Source: Pseudoalteromonas aurantia
GTDB taxonomy: Bacteria > Pseudomonadota > Gammaproteobacteria > Enterobacterales > Alteromonadaceae
NCBI RefSeq assembly: GCF_005886875.1
Contig: NZ_PNBY01000025.1
Coordinates: 1-61,635 of the forward strand
DNA: 61,635 nucleotides
Reading direction: 5' to 3'
Shown here: positions 8,496 through 17,102 of the stretch, one piece after another
How positions within the stretch are numbered: position 1 is the first letter of the stretch
Layout: each line of letters opens with the position of its first letter
Position numbers and translations under genes: made by a program
The notes under the pieces: generated by a model
The model's database searches: none
The model's input: the letters and a program-made list of their open reading frames with translations, nothing else
What the model was told of the DNA's origin: nothing

Positions 8496-9512
8496 TTAGA
8501 TTTTTGGGTAAGCAATTCTATCAGACAAATACCCTACACTCGTTGCAAAGTAATATGAACGGTTCCAATGCATCAAGGCTTTATAGTTATCATACGCCAA
8601 GTACATTCTGCCATTGATATCGTCTGGCATCACAAGCGCAGCTGTAATGTTAACGTTAGGCAAATTGGTTCCATCCGCTTTACGTAGTCCAAGCTGTTGC
8701 CATTGAGCAAGTGAACGCTCTGAATCTTTCCAATACTCAAGCCACTGCTTACGCGTTTTTGTGCCTCGTTTAAGCACGTAACTTTGGTCTAAACGTTGCG
8801 GCAATTTAACCTGACGACCCCATGTTAAGTTATCATTCCATCCTGCCTGCTTTAAGTAGTTTGCGATAGACGCGAATGCATCTATTTCTGTTGTCCAAAT
8901 ATCTTTACGTCCATCTTTATTGTAATCGACGGCATAAGCATTGAAAGAGGTTGGCATAAACTGTGTTTGCCCCATTGCCCCAGCCCACGAACCTTTAAAT
9001 TTATCTAACGATATATGACCACTTTTCAATATGTCTAATGCAGCCCATAGTTGTCGCTTATAAAGAGCTTCACGGCGACCATCAAATGCGAGCGTAACTA
9101 ATGCACTGATAACAGAATAACCACCTTGAATACGGCCAAAATTGCTCTCAAGGCCCCACAAAGCAACTATAAACCTTGCTTGCACACCATATTCTTGTGC
9201 TATTTTTTCTAATTCAACTTGATGCTTTTTATATAATTTACGTGCGCGTTCTATCTTCCATTGAGGTACGCGTTTTGGTAGATATGTTTCTAGTGTTTCA
9301 ATGACTTCAGGCTGATTTTTATCAGCCTTAATCACTTTCTTCTTAAACTTTGCAGTCGCAAATGCTGTATCAATTAAAGACTGTTCGTACCCTTTATCTT
9401 GGGCTTCTTGCTTCAATTGAGCCACGTAAGAATCAAATTTTTCTTGCGTATTTGCGTAACTCGCCGATGATAACACGACCGATGCAAGTAATAAGGAAGC
9501 TCTTTTAATCAC
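8496..9512 (-). CDS. mltB: Lytic murein transglycosylase B
   Basis: Peptidoglycan-cleaving enzyme of the MltB/SLT-2 family, 338 residues, exported (signal peptide about 1-20, ending ASYA). The catalytic glutamate is E122 in WGLESNFG. Other conserved blocks are GGYSVISALVTLAFDGRR, SWAGAMGQTQFMP and the Ca-loop-like DYNKDGRKDIW. No lipobox cysteine is seen at the cleavage site, so unlike E. coli MltB it looks periplasmic and soluble. It overlaps the upstream ycgL gene by 8 bp, so the two are probably cotranscribed. Confidence 0.92.
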   Translation of the reverse strand: MIKRASLLLASVVLSSASYANTQEKFDSYVAQLKQEAQDKGYEQSLIDTAFATAKFKKKVIKADKNQPEVIETLETYLPKRVPQWKIERARKLYKKHQVELEKIAQEYGVQARFIVALWGLESNFGRIQGGYSVISALVTLAFDGRREALYKRQLWAALDILKSGHISLDKFKGSWAGAMGQTQFMPTSFNAYAVDYNKDGRKDIWTTEIDAFASIANYLKQAGWNDNLTWGRQVKLPQRLDQSYVLKRGTKTRKQWLEYWKDSERSLAQWQQLGLRKADGTNLPNVNITAALVMPDDINGRMYLAYDNYKALMHWNRSYYFATSVGYLSDRIAYPKI

Positions 9513-9786
9513 TTTCTACTCCATTATGGGCCTTAAATTGATCCAATAAATTCTCTTCTGGCGGCGGAATCTGTAAGTAAAAACCATCTTCGCTTAACTT
9601 TTCCTTAACCAAAACTATATCAGCAATTCCCAACTTTTCACGTTTAGATAAATCAAACATCATCACATATTTAGGTAACCCGAACATATCCATCAAAGGC
9701 TGCGGTACCTTGCTAAAATCATCACGTTTTTCGATATAAAGATAGGTATCGGCTTTTTTTGAACTTTTATACACGGCGGTAAGCAT
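9505..9786 (-). CDS. ycgL: YcgL-domain protein
   Basis: 93-residue conserved protein of the YcgL family (PF05166). The family pattern is visible: an N-terminal AVYKSSKKADTYLYI, then VPQPLMDMFGLPKYVMMFDL and GFYLQIPPPEENLL. Molecular function is not established. It sits next to and divergent from minC, an arrangement shared with enterobacteria. Confidence 0.9.
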   Translation of the reverse strand: MLTAVYKSSKKADTYLYIEKRDDFSKVPQPLMDMFGLPKYVMMFDLSKREKLGIADIVLVKEKLSEDGFYLQIPPPEENLLDQFKAHNGVESD

Positions 9787-10000
9787 TATACACCCATAAT
9801 TTCTTGCTTATGTCTAACTGGCACTATACCATGACAGACATTATATTTGGAAAGTTTTGCGACGCTCAAACGTATTAAATACAGGGCCAAACAATAATAT
9901 TAATACAAAGTGATGTAAGGTGAACGGTGTTATTTAAACTGAAAAGTTTCCCTCTACTCCCTTTGAGCTTTCTTGAGTTTATATAGTTATTAGAGCGCTT

Positions 10001-10702
10001 ATGTCAGATCAAATATTTGAGTTAAAAGGAAACTTGTTCACCCTTTCTGTTTTGCACTTATTCTTAGTCGACGTCCCACGGCTTAGAAGTGAATTAGATG
10101 AGAAGATTTCCCAAGCACCTAAATTCTTTTACGGTGCATCGATTGTTGTTAACTTGGCAGAAGTACAAGAAGTCGATATTGACTTTGTATTATTAAAACA
10201 AACTCTGTCTGATCTGCAACTCAACCCCGTAGGGGTTTGCAATGGAACCGAACAGCAGCATATTCAAGCCAAAGCAGCTAAACTTTCGGTATTAAACTAT
10301 AGTAAAGATATAAAACCAGCTGCTTCGGCTCAAACAACAACTGAAGTCGTAGAAAAGCCTGTGTACTTACCAGCTCAAATTGTTCAAGCAACTGTAAGAT
10401 CTGGTCAGCAAATATACGCTAAAGACAGAGACCTAATTGTTTTAGGCTCAGTGAGTCACGGCGCAGAAGTCATCTCGGATGGCAACATACATATATACGG
10501 AACACTCCGTGGTAGAGCAATCGCAGGGGCACAAGGGTACGATGAGGCAAGTATCTATTGCCAACGCCTTGAGGCTGAATTGGTCTCTATCAATGGCAGT
10601 TATTGGATCAGTGATTCACTACAAGGTGAACACTGGGGCAATCCTGCTCAAGTAAAACAAATTAATGATTCATTAGAAATTACCGCTTTGGTCAAAGGAT
10701 AA
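10001..10702 (+). CDS. minC: Septum site-determining protein MinC
   Basis: Inhibitor of FtsZ polymerisation that blocks polar division, 233 residues. The N-terminal FtsZ-interacting domain covers about 1-105 (FELKGNLFTLSVLHL). A proline- and threonine-containing linker leads to the C-terminal right-handed beta-helix (about 130-233), with the conserved VRSGQQIYAKDRDLIVLG and GNIHIYGTLRGRAIAGAQG that bind MinD. minD follows after 5 bp. Confidence 0.95.
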   Translation: MSDQIFELKGNLFTLSVLHLFLVDVPRLRSELDEKISQAPKFFYGASIVVNLAEVQEVDIDFVLLKQTLSDLQLNPVGVCNGTEQQHIQAKAAKLSVLNYSKDIKPAASAQTTTEVVEKPVYLPAQIVQATVRSGQQIYAKDRDLIVLGSVSHGAEVISDGNIHIYGTLRGRAIAGAQGYDEASIYCQRLEAELVSINGSYWISDSLQGEHWGNPAQVKQINDSLEITALVKG

Positions 10703-10707
10703 TTCAG

Positions 10708-11517
10708 ATGGCAAAAATTATTGTCGTAACATCAGGTAAAGGTGGTGTTGGAAAAACAACTTCTAGCGCTGCAATTGGTACAGGTCTTGCCCTAAAAGGC
10801 TACAAAACTGCCATAATCGACTTTGATATTGGTTTACGTAATTTAGATTTGATCATGGGTTGTGAGCGCAGAGTAGTCTATGATTTCGTTAATGTGATCA
10901 ATGGTGAAGCAAACTTAAATCAAGCCCTCATAAAAGACAAACGCGTAGAGAAGCTGTTTATTCTGCCTGCGTCTCAAACCAGAGATAAAGATGCGCTAAC
11001 CAGAGAAGGTGTAGAAAAAGTTTTAAATGAAATGAAAGAAAGCTTTGACTATATTATTTGCGATTCACCCGCTGGTATTGAAGCGGGTGCGATGATGGCA
11101 TTGTATTTTGCCGATGAAGCCATTGTCACAACAAACCCAGAAGTATCTTCAGTCCGAGATTCAGATCGTATTTTGGGCATACTACAGAGTAAATCACAAC
11201 GTGCAGAGCAAGGCTTAGCACCCGTTAAAGAGCACTTACTACTCACTCGTTATAACCCAGAGCGCGTTGAAAATGGTGAAATGCTCTCTGTTGAAGATGT
11301 ACAAGATATTCTTGCCATTGATTTACTTGGCGTCATTCCCGAATCAACTGCGGTACTCAATGCCTCTAACTCAGGCCAACCAGTTGTACTAGACAGCGAG
11401 TCTGATGCAGGTCAAGCATATAGCGATGCTATTAACCGGTTATTAGGCGAAGTTATCGACTTTAGATTCCTAGCAGTTGAAAAGAAAGGTTTACTAAAAC
11501 GGATATTTGGAGGTTAA
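10708..11517 (+). CDS. minD: Septum site-determining ATPase MinD
   Basis: Membrane-associated ATPase that recruits MinC and oscillates with MinE, 269 residues. The deviant Walker [10 protein letters not shown] is at 10-18 with the signature lysine K11; Walker B-like CDSPAGIE follows, and the C-terminal amphipathic membrane-targeting helix ends LLKRIFGG. It is the middle gene of minCDE, and the minE start codon follows its TAA by one base. Confidence 0.97.
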   Translation: MAKIIVVTSGKGGVGKTTSSAAIGTGLALKGYKTAIIDFDIGLRNLDLIMGCERRVVYDFVNVINGEANLNQALIKDKRVEKLFILPASQTRDKDALTREGVEKVLNEMKESFDYIICDSPAGIEAGAMMALYFADEAIVTTNPEVSSVRDSDRILGILQSKSQRAEQGLAPVKEHLLLTRYNPERVENGEMLSVEDVQDILAIDLLGVIPESTAVLNASNSGQPVVLDSESDAGQAYSDAINRLLGEVIDFRFLAVEKKGLLKRIFGG

Positions 11518-11518
11518 T

Positions 11519-11788
11519 GTGTCGCTACTTGATTATTTCCGTTCAGAGAAAAAAAGCAGTGCGTCCCTTGCTAAAGAGCGCTTGCAAATAATCGTTGCAC
11601 ATGAACGCTCGAAACGTGGAACACCTGATTATTTACCACAGCTGAAACAAGACATACTCAATGTTATTCGTAAGTATGTGAAAGTTGACTCAGATGCCGT
11701 CAATGTTCAATTTGAACAAAACGAAGATGATTTAGCAGTGTTAGAACTCAATGTAACTCTTCCTGATGATGTCAAAGAAGAAAAGTAA
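11519..11788 (+). CDS. minE: Cell division topological specificity factor MinE (GTG start)
   Basis: Drives MinD release from the membrane and so places division at mid-cell. 89 residues from GTG 11519, aligned to family N-termini ([11 protein letters not shown]), with ribosome site GGAGG at 11509-11513 five bases upstream. The anti-MinCD helix contains [13 protein letters not shown], and the topological specificity domain contains [18 protein letters not shown] and [12 protein letters not shown] four codons upstream falls on the ribosome site and is not used. Confidence 0.95.
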   Translation: MSLLDYFRSEKKSSASLAKERLQIIVAHERSKRGTPDYLPQLKQDILNVIRKYVKVDSDAVNVQFEQNEDDLAVLELNVTLPDDVKEEK

Positions 11789-11795
11789 TTCACAC

Positions 11796-11823
11796 AAAAG
11801 GCGCTAACTTAATAGCGCCTTTT
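11796..11823. terminator. Bidirectional terminator between minE and rnd
   Basis: Arms AAAAGGCGCTA and TAGCGCCTTTT with a 6-nt loop. A and T tails on either side serve both convergent transcripts. Confidence 0.88.
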
Positions 11824-11850
11824 ACTTTATATATGCGTTTACTGTAATAA

Positions 11851-12981
11851 TTACACGTCCCACTGAGACAGTGATTTTTTAACATAATCATATCGCCAGC
11901 CTTGCAAAAGGTCAGGCTTAAGAGATACCGCCCTTTCCTCTGATGTTTTCTTCCAGTTCCAACTCAACAATTGATTGATTTGTTTTTTTGAGGCAAAAAC
12001 GTCTGCAGGAATACATGCGGATTCTGCAACATGCTTTATGGTATTTGATATATCTTTCGCCGCTTTTTTATAATCTGGATAATCAATAAGCCTCAAAAGC
12101 TTTTCAGGACAGTTTGATTCATGTATCGCTTTGCCACGTTCAACACATTGAATAATTTCTTTTCCTGAACGCTTGACTTCAGAAAGCTCAATACCCGGAA
12201 TGTTACGTAAGCTATTTAATGAACTTGGTCTGCGCTTTGCGACTTCAACCATATTATGTTCTTTGAGAATAAAACTTAAGGCTAAATTCTTCTTCTGTGC
12301 TTTGCTTCTTCGCCACGCCGCTAGCTCTTTAAGTACGGCTAGATCTCTTGGTTTCAATTGCCACACATTTTTAATATCTTGATAAACATATTCATCGGGT
12401 GTTTCAAATGCACGTTTGACGGCAATTAACTGCGACTCTTGAATCACAATTTCAGTTAATTTTCTCTCAGAAATTTGTTCAATAATTTTTTCAAAGCAAG
12501 GTAACAAGTAATATACATCACTGGCTGCATAATCAAGCTGTTTCTCAGTCAATGGCCTTTGTAGCCAATTTGTCCGAGATTCACTTTTATCTATTTTAAC
12601 ATTAAGTAATGTCTTGACCATACTTGCAAATCCAACACAATTCCCTTCACCAAGTAGTTGCAATGCAAATTGAGTATCAAACATTGGATGGGGTACAAAC
12701 CCTGCAAACTTCTGAAAAACTTCAATATCCTCTGAAGGTGAATGTAGTACTTTTAACATTTTATCGTTGTTTAATAACTGCCAAAATGGCTCAAAATCAA
12801 TGCCACAAAGAGGATCAATTAACGCAAGGTGTGTCCCGTCAAAAACTTGGATCAAAGCGACTTCTGGATACAAGGTACGACGGCGCATAAACTCAGTATC
12901 TATTGCTAAAATTTTCGCTGTAGATATTGATGATACAAACTGGTTCAACTGCGATTGTGTGGTGATTAACTGATACTGCAC
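11851..12981 (-). CDS. rnd: Ribonuclease D (GTG start)
   Basis: 3'-to-5' exoribonuclease for tRNA maturation, 376 residues from GTG 12981. The DEDDy exonuclease motifs are visible: AIDTEF (motif I), LHSPSEDIEVF (motif II) and YAASDVYYL (motif III, Tyr and Asp). An HRDC domain follows (AWRRSKAQKKNLALSFIL). The GTG is chosen because AGGAG lies five bases before it and the protein then starts like the E. coli enzyme (QYQLITT). An ATG six codons upstream would put that ribosome site inside the gene. A terminator separates it from fadD upstream. Confidence 0.93.
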   Translation of the reverse strand: MQYQLITTQSQLNQFVSSISTAKILAIDTEFMRRRTLYPEVALIQVFDGTHLALIDPLCGIDFEPFWQLLNNDKMLKVLHSPSEDIEVFQKFAGFVPHPMFDTQFALQLLGEGNCVGFASMVKTLLNVKIDKSESRTNWLQRPLTEKQLDYAASDVYYLLPCFEKIIEQISERKLTEIVIQESQLIAVKRAFETPDEYVYQDIKNVWQLKPRDLAVLKELAAWRRSKAQKKNLALSFILKEHNMVEVAKRRPSSLNSLRNIPGIELSEVKRSGKEIIQCVERGKAIHESNCPEKLLRLIDYPDYKKAAKDISNTIKHVAESACIPADVFASKKQINQLLSWNWKKTSEERAVSLKPDLLQGWRYDYVKKSLSQWDV

Positions 12982-13007
12982 GTTCACTCCTAGTAACATT
13001 TGTACAT

Positions 13008-13030
13008 AAAAAAGCCGGCTAGTGCCGGCT
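13008..13030 (-). terminator. Terminator between fadD and rnd
   Basis: Arms AGCCGGC / GCCGGCT with a 4-nt loop, followed on the minus strand by T6. It lies between the fadD stop and the rnd start, so rnd probably has its own promoter or depends on readthrough. Confidence 0.8.
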
Positions 13031-13036
13031 CCTTAG

Positions 13037-14689
13037 TTACTCCTTTAAGGCCCTACGAAGAATCTTACCGACATTCGTTTTTGGGAGTTCTTCACGGAAC
13101 TCTACCAATTTGGGAACCTTATAATTCGTAAGATTATCTCGACAATGACTAATTATATCCTTTTCTGTCAACGATGGATCTTTTTTCACAACAAATACTT
13201 TAACTTGCTCCCCACTCACGTCATGGGGTATACCAATCGCAGCAACTTCGAGCACGCCATCATGCATGGCAACTACTTCTTCTATTTCATTTGGGAAGAC
13301 ATTAAATCCAGATACAATGATCATGTCTTTTTTTCTATCTACTATGTAGAAAAACCCTTCATCATCATAAGTTGCAATGTCACCCGTTGCGAACCAGCCA
13401 TCTTTTAAACATTCGGCTGTTGCATCGGGTCTGTTATAATACCCGGCCATGACTTGAGGGCCTTTCACAAGTAACTCTCCAGACTCGCCTTTGCCTGCTT
13501 CTTGCCCATTTTCTAATACTATTTTCAGTTCAGTACTAGGCGCAGGTAAGCCTATAGAGCCGTTATATCCACCTAAGTCCCACGGGCAGATAGTAACAAG
13601 CGGTGCGCACTCGGTTAAGCCATATCCTTCCATTAGCTTACTGCTTGTCACCTTTTGCCACTTTTCAGCAACAGGGCGCTGAACAGCCATACCACCACCG
13701 AGCGACATCTTAAGATTAGAAAAGTCTAACTCTGAAAACCCTGGTGTGTTCAACAAACCATTGAACAAAGTATTGACCCCAGTAATAGCTGTAAAGTTAT
13801 GCTTTGCAAGCTCTTTCACAAAACCAGGCATATCACGAGGATTCGTGATCAAAATGTTGTGACCACCATACTTCATAAACGTTAAGCAATTCGCTGTTAG
13901 CGCAAATATATGATAAAGCGGAAGTGCCGTTATAACGACCTCTTTACCATTATCTAGCACCTTATCTAAACAACCCGATACCTGTTCAAGATTTCCAACC
14001 ATATTACCGTGTGTCAACATTGCACCTTTCGACACACCTGTAGTCCCGCCAGTGTATTGTAAAAATGCAAGATCGGTTAATGCGACATCTGGCACTTTAT
14101 AAGAATCTGGGTTTGCTGCCATAACATCTTTGAAAGGTATTGTTTTTGGCAAACTAAATTCAGGCACCATTTTCTTAATATGCTTAACAACAAAGTTTAC
14201 TAGATACTTTTTAAAGCCCCCCATCATATCGCCGATTTCAGTCAATACGATGTGCTTAACCGACGTTTTAGGTAACGCTTTTTGCAGTGTCTGAGCAAAA
14301 TTAGCAAGAATAAAGATAGCTTTAGTCTCTGAGTCATTTAGCTGATGTTCTAGCTCCCTAACGGTATAAAGTGGGTTGACATTTACCACTGTACACCCTG
14401 CACGCAATATCCCCAAGATTGAAATCGGAGTTTGTAACAAATTAGGCATCATTACGGCAACCTTGTCGCCTTTGCCTAATTTCAAATCATTTTGAATATA
14501 ACTCGCAACAGATTTAGTTGCTTCATCTACTTGTTGATAGGTTAACGTCTTACCCATGTTGGTATAAGCGGGCAACGACGCAAACTCTGTAAAACTTTTA
14601 TCAAACATTTCAAGCAACGAGTTGTAGTGCTCTGGGTCGATAGTTTCAGGCATCCCTTCCGGATAGCGCTTTAGCCAGATTTTTTCCAC
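13037..14689 (-). CDS. fadD: Long-chain fatty acid-CoA ligase (GTG start)
   Basis: Activates fatty acids to acyl-CoA with ATP; 550 residues of the ANL adenylation superfamily. Motifs: P-loop [12 protein letters not shown] (about 211), [25 protein letters not shown] with [20 protein letters not shown], and the C-terminal catalytic lysine in GKILRR. The start is GTG 14689 with AGGAG six bases upstream, giving [13 protein letters not shown] as in E. coli FadD. The fadD-rnd order is the usual gammaproteobacterial one. Confidence 0.95.
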   Translation of the reverse strand: MEKIWLKRYPEGMPETIDPEHYNSLLEMFDKSFTEFASLPAYTNMGKTLTYQQVDEATKSVASYIQNDLKLGKGDKVAVMMPNLLQTPISILGILRAGCTVVNVNPLYTVRELEHQLNDSETKAIFILANFAQTLQKALPKTSVKHIVLTEIGDMMGGFKKYLVNFVVKHIKKMVPEFSLPKTIPFKDVMAANPDSYKVPDVALTDLAFLQYTGGTTGVSKGAMLTHGNMVGNLEQVSGCLDKVLDNGKEVVITALPLYHIFALTANCLTFMKYGGHNILITNPRDMPGFVKELAKHNFTAITGVNTLFNGLLNTPGFSELDFSNLKMSLGGGMAVQRPVAEKWQKVTSSKLMEGYGLTECAPLVTICPWDLGGYNGSIGLPAPSTELKIVLENGQEAGKGESGELLVKGPQVMAGYYNRPDATAECLKDGWFATGDIATYDDEGFFYIVDRKKDMIIVSGFNVFPNEIEEVVAMHDGVLEVAAIGIPHDVSGEQVKVFVVKKDPSLTEKDIISHCRDNLTNYKVPKLVEFREELPKTNVGKILRRALKE

Positions 14690-14809
14690 TCTTAGCTCCT
14701 GTGTTCTCTTTATTTTTTTAATACTTTACCTTAATAGAAATAAGGCACATAAACAATTGAGCAAATACTCTAACCGTGAGATATTCCCATATTTCGTATA
14801 AATATACAA

Positions 14810-15673
14810 TCACGTTCCATTAATTGTGTTCAGGTGTTTTTCAATATACGTAATGCACTTAACTGGATTTTGCATATGGCAATGATGTCCTCCCTCAACA
14901 ATTTCAACCTGCAGATCCCAAAAGCTGGCTTTAAATGTCTCTAAATTTTCCTTAACAAATTCATACCCTTTATCTCCTATAATAAGCAAGCTTGGTATAC
15001 TAATGTCTTTAAAAAGGTGCATACTCTGCTCTAAGCTAAATCTAAACGCTGAATGAGTCTTTAACCTAGGGTCTGTCGTTAAACAGATTTTACCTTCTCG
15101 TTCTTCACTATTTCTACTCATAAGTAACTTAGCTTCTTCTTCACTGAAATCAGAAGCAGTCACTCTTGCCTGTACCAGTGTTTTAAAGGTTGGAAAGTAC
15201 TTTACCTCCTTAGCGCTAATATGCTGTCTTTGCTTAAATGACTGCACTACCTGCTGCTTTATATCAGCTTCATCCGAGTACATTAAGCCTATTCCTTCAA
15301 TCATAGACAAGCTTTTAACTCGTTGTGGATACAGTGTAGTAAACATACCGCATACCAAGGCCCCTAATGAGTGCCCAATTAAATGACATTTTTCTATATT
15401 TAACTTTTCTAAGACAATCAGTAAGTCATAAACATAATCAATGAAGTAATAATGCGCATCTTTGCCTCGCCACTGTGATTGCCCATGACCGGGTAAGTCA
15501 ATCATAAGCCACCTATAACCCGGCTTCTGTAAATTAGCCATTGGCACAAAACTATTAGAATTATCAAGCCAACCATGCAAACAAATCACCCATTGAGGCC
15601 CATTTCCATAGATCTGAGCAGCCACTCCACAATCAACTAGACGCTTTATCGTATTTTTTTCATCAATGTGCAT
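14810..15673 (-). CDS. Alpha/beta hydrolase
   Basis: 287-residue alpha/beta-hydrolase-fold protein of unknown substrate. The nucleophile elbow GHSLG has Ser102. The oxyanion region is CLHGWLDNSNSF, followed by IDLPGHGQS. Candidate Asp in LIIGDKGYEF and His in EGGHHCHMQ complete a triad near the C-terminus. No signal peptide is seen, so it is probably cytoplasmic. It lies upstream of fadD on the same strand (120-bp gap), which hints at lipid or ester metabolism but is not proof. Confidence 0.85.
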   Translation of the reverse strand: MHIDEKNTIKRLVDCGVAAQIYGNGPQWVICLHGWLDNSNSFVPMANLQKPGYRWLMIDLPGHGQSQWRGKDAHYYFIDYVYDLLIVLEKLNIEKCHLIGHSLGALVCGMFTTLYPQRVKSLSMIEGIGLMYSDEADIKQQVVQSFKQRQHISAKEVKYFPTFKTLVQARVTASDFSEEEAKLLMSRNSEEREGKICLTTDPRLKTHSAFRFSLEQSMHLFKDISIPSLLIIGDKGYEFVKENLETFKASFWDLQVEIVEGGHHCHMQNPVKCITYIEKHLNTINGT

Positions 15674-15804
15674 TATTTCCGTATTCTTTGTGGAAGTTAT
15701 AATTTAATATCTTGCCTGACATAGCTGTCTTATAACAAGTTAAATGTCACAACTTGTGATTAGACTGCGCTATGTATAACCACGGGAATCTTAAGGAAGT
15801 AATC

Positions 15805-17094
15805 ATGAGAAATACATTGCGCCTCATAACGGCAGGCGTTGCAATTGCATGCAGCTCATCTGCACTGGCCGGACCAAAGAACATCATCTATATGATTGGC
15901 GATGGTATGGGCCCCGCTTACACAACAGCTTACCGCTATTATATGGACAACCCCAATACCAAACATGTCGATCCGACCATATTCGATCAGATCCTCGTAG
16001 GGATGGCTCATACATACCCAGAAGACGACACCGTAGTCACTGATAGTGCGGCTAGCGCTACAGCACTTAGTACAGCAAAAAAAAGTTATAATGGCGCTAT
16101 CGCAGTCGATGCACACAAAGCACCGTTGAAAACCATGCTAGAAATTGCAAAAGAAAAAGGCATGACGACCGCCTTGGTAGCGACGTCACAAATTAATCAT
16201 GCTACGCCAGCAAGTTTCGCGGCACATAACGAATCAAGACGTAATTACAATGAGATAGCAGATGATTATCTAGACAATAAAATATCTGGCAAATTGCCTG
16301 TAGACCTTCTTTTAGGGGGAGGAATACAATACTTCCTGCGCGAAGACCGGAATTTAGTCAAAGAGTTTCAAAAAGCTGGATATCAATATTCAGACTCTTT
16401 TTCAACACTGTCAGATATCGATAAACTGCCAGCACTAGGCTTGTTTGCTGACAAGGGCTTACCCTATGCCATTGATGAAAACCCAGAGCGGTTAAAAATT
16501 ATGACCAAGAAAGCCCTTTCTTTACTTGATAAAAGTAAAGAAAAAGGTTTTTTCATTATGATAGAAGGTAGTCAAATAGACTGGTGTGGCCACGCTAATG
16601 ATATCGCCTGTGCTATGCATGAAATGCACGATTTTGCGCAATCGATTAAGTTAGCCAAAGCCTATGTTGACAATAACCCTGATACACTGTTGGTGATAAC
16701 AGCAGATCACTCTACGGGTGGGTTAACACTCGGTGCTGACGGAAAGTACTTGTGGCTGCGTGACGTAGTTCAAGGCGTTTCTAAATCTGCCAGCGAGCTT
16801 GCCAAATCGTTACACAATGCTGAAGATTTAAAAGCTACATGGATAACGCATACTAAGCTTCCTTACAATAAATCAACAGCAATAAAGCTTAAGCAAGCTA
16901 AAACGGAAGGCCTAGATACGCTTAACAGCGTGGTTAAATCTATAATCAATAAAGCAAGTTATACAGGTTGGACGACAGGTGGGCATACGGCCATTGATGT
17001 TCAGGTCTTTGCTCATGGCAATGGCTACCAAAACTTTATTGGTTCCCAAAATAATACTGACATTGCAGAAAAATTAATAAACTATCTTAGATAG
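15805..17094 (+). CDS. phoA: Alkaline phosphatase (PhoA family)
   Basis: Exported phosphomonoesterase of 429 residues. The start ATG 15805 has AAGGAAG six bases upstream and directly gives a signal peptide (to about residue 22, CSSSALA); an earlier in-frame ATG at 15772 would add 11 residues in front of it. Metal and catalytic motifs: IGDGMG (Asp33), nucleophile Ser81 in VTDSAASATALST, EGSQIDWCGHAND, TADHSTGG and the late TTGGHTA. It would release phosphate in the periplasm, a natural partner to the Na/Pi symporter upstream, although the two are not linked in an operon. Confidence 0.92.
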   Translation: MRNTLRLITAGVAIACSSSALAGPKNIIYMIGDGMGPAYTTAYRYYMDNPNTKHVDPTIFDQILVGMAHTYPEDDTVVTDSAASATALSTAKKSYNGAIAVDAHKAPLKTMLEIAKEKGMTTALVATSQINHATPASFAAHNESRRNYNEIADDYLDNKISGKLPVDLLLGGGIQYFLREDRNLVKEFQKAGYQYSDSFSTLSDIDKLPALGLFADKGLPYAIDENPERLKIMTKKALSLLDKSKEKGFFIMIEGSQIDWCGHANDIACAMHEMHDFAQSIKLAKAYVDNNPDTLLVITADHSTGGLTLGADGKYLWLRDVVQGVSKSASELAKSLHNAEDLKATWITHTKLPYNKSTAIKLKQAKTEGLDTLNSVVKSIINKASYTGWTTGGHTAIDVQVFAHGNGYQNFIGSQNNTDIAEKLINYLR

Positions 17095-17102
17095 TTTATT
17101 AA
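17074..17102. terminator. Hairpin containing both stop codons of phoA and the EIIC-EAL gene
   Basis: Perfect 13-bp arms TTAATAAACTATC / GATAGTTTATTAA with a TTA loop. The phoA TAG (17092-17094) is in the right arm, and the convergent gene's TAA (17099-17101 read in reverse) also lies within it. It probably acts as a shared transcript-end structure. It is AT-rich with no long U tract. Confidence 0.65.
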
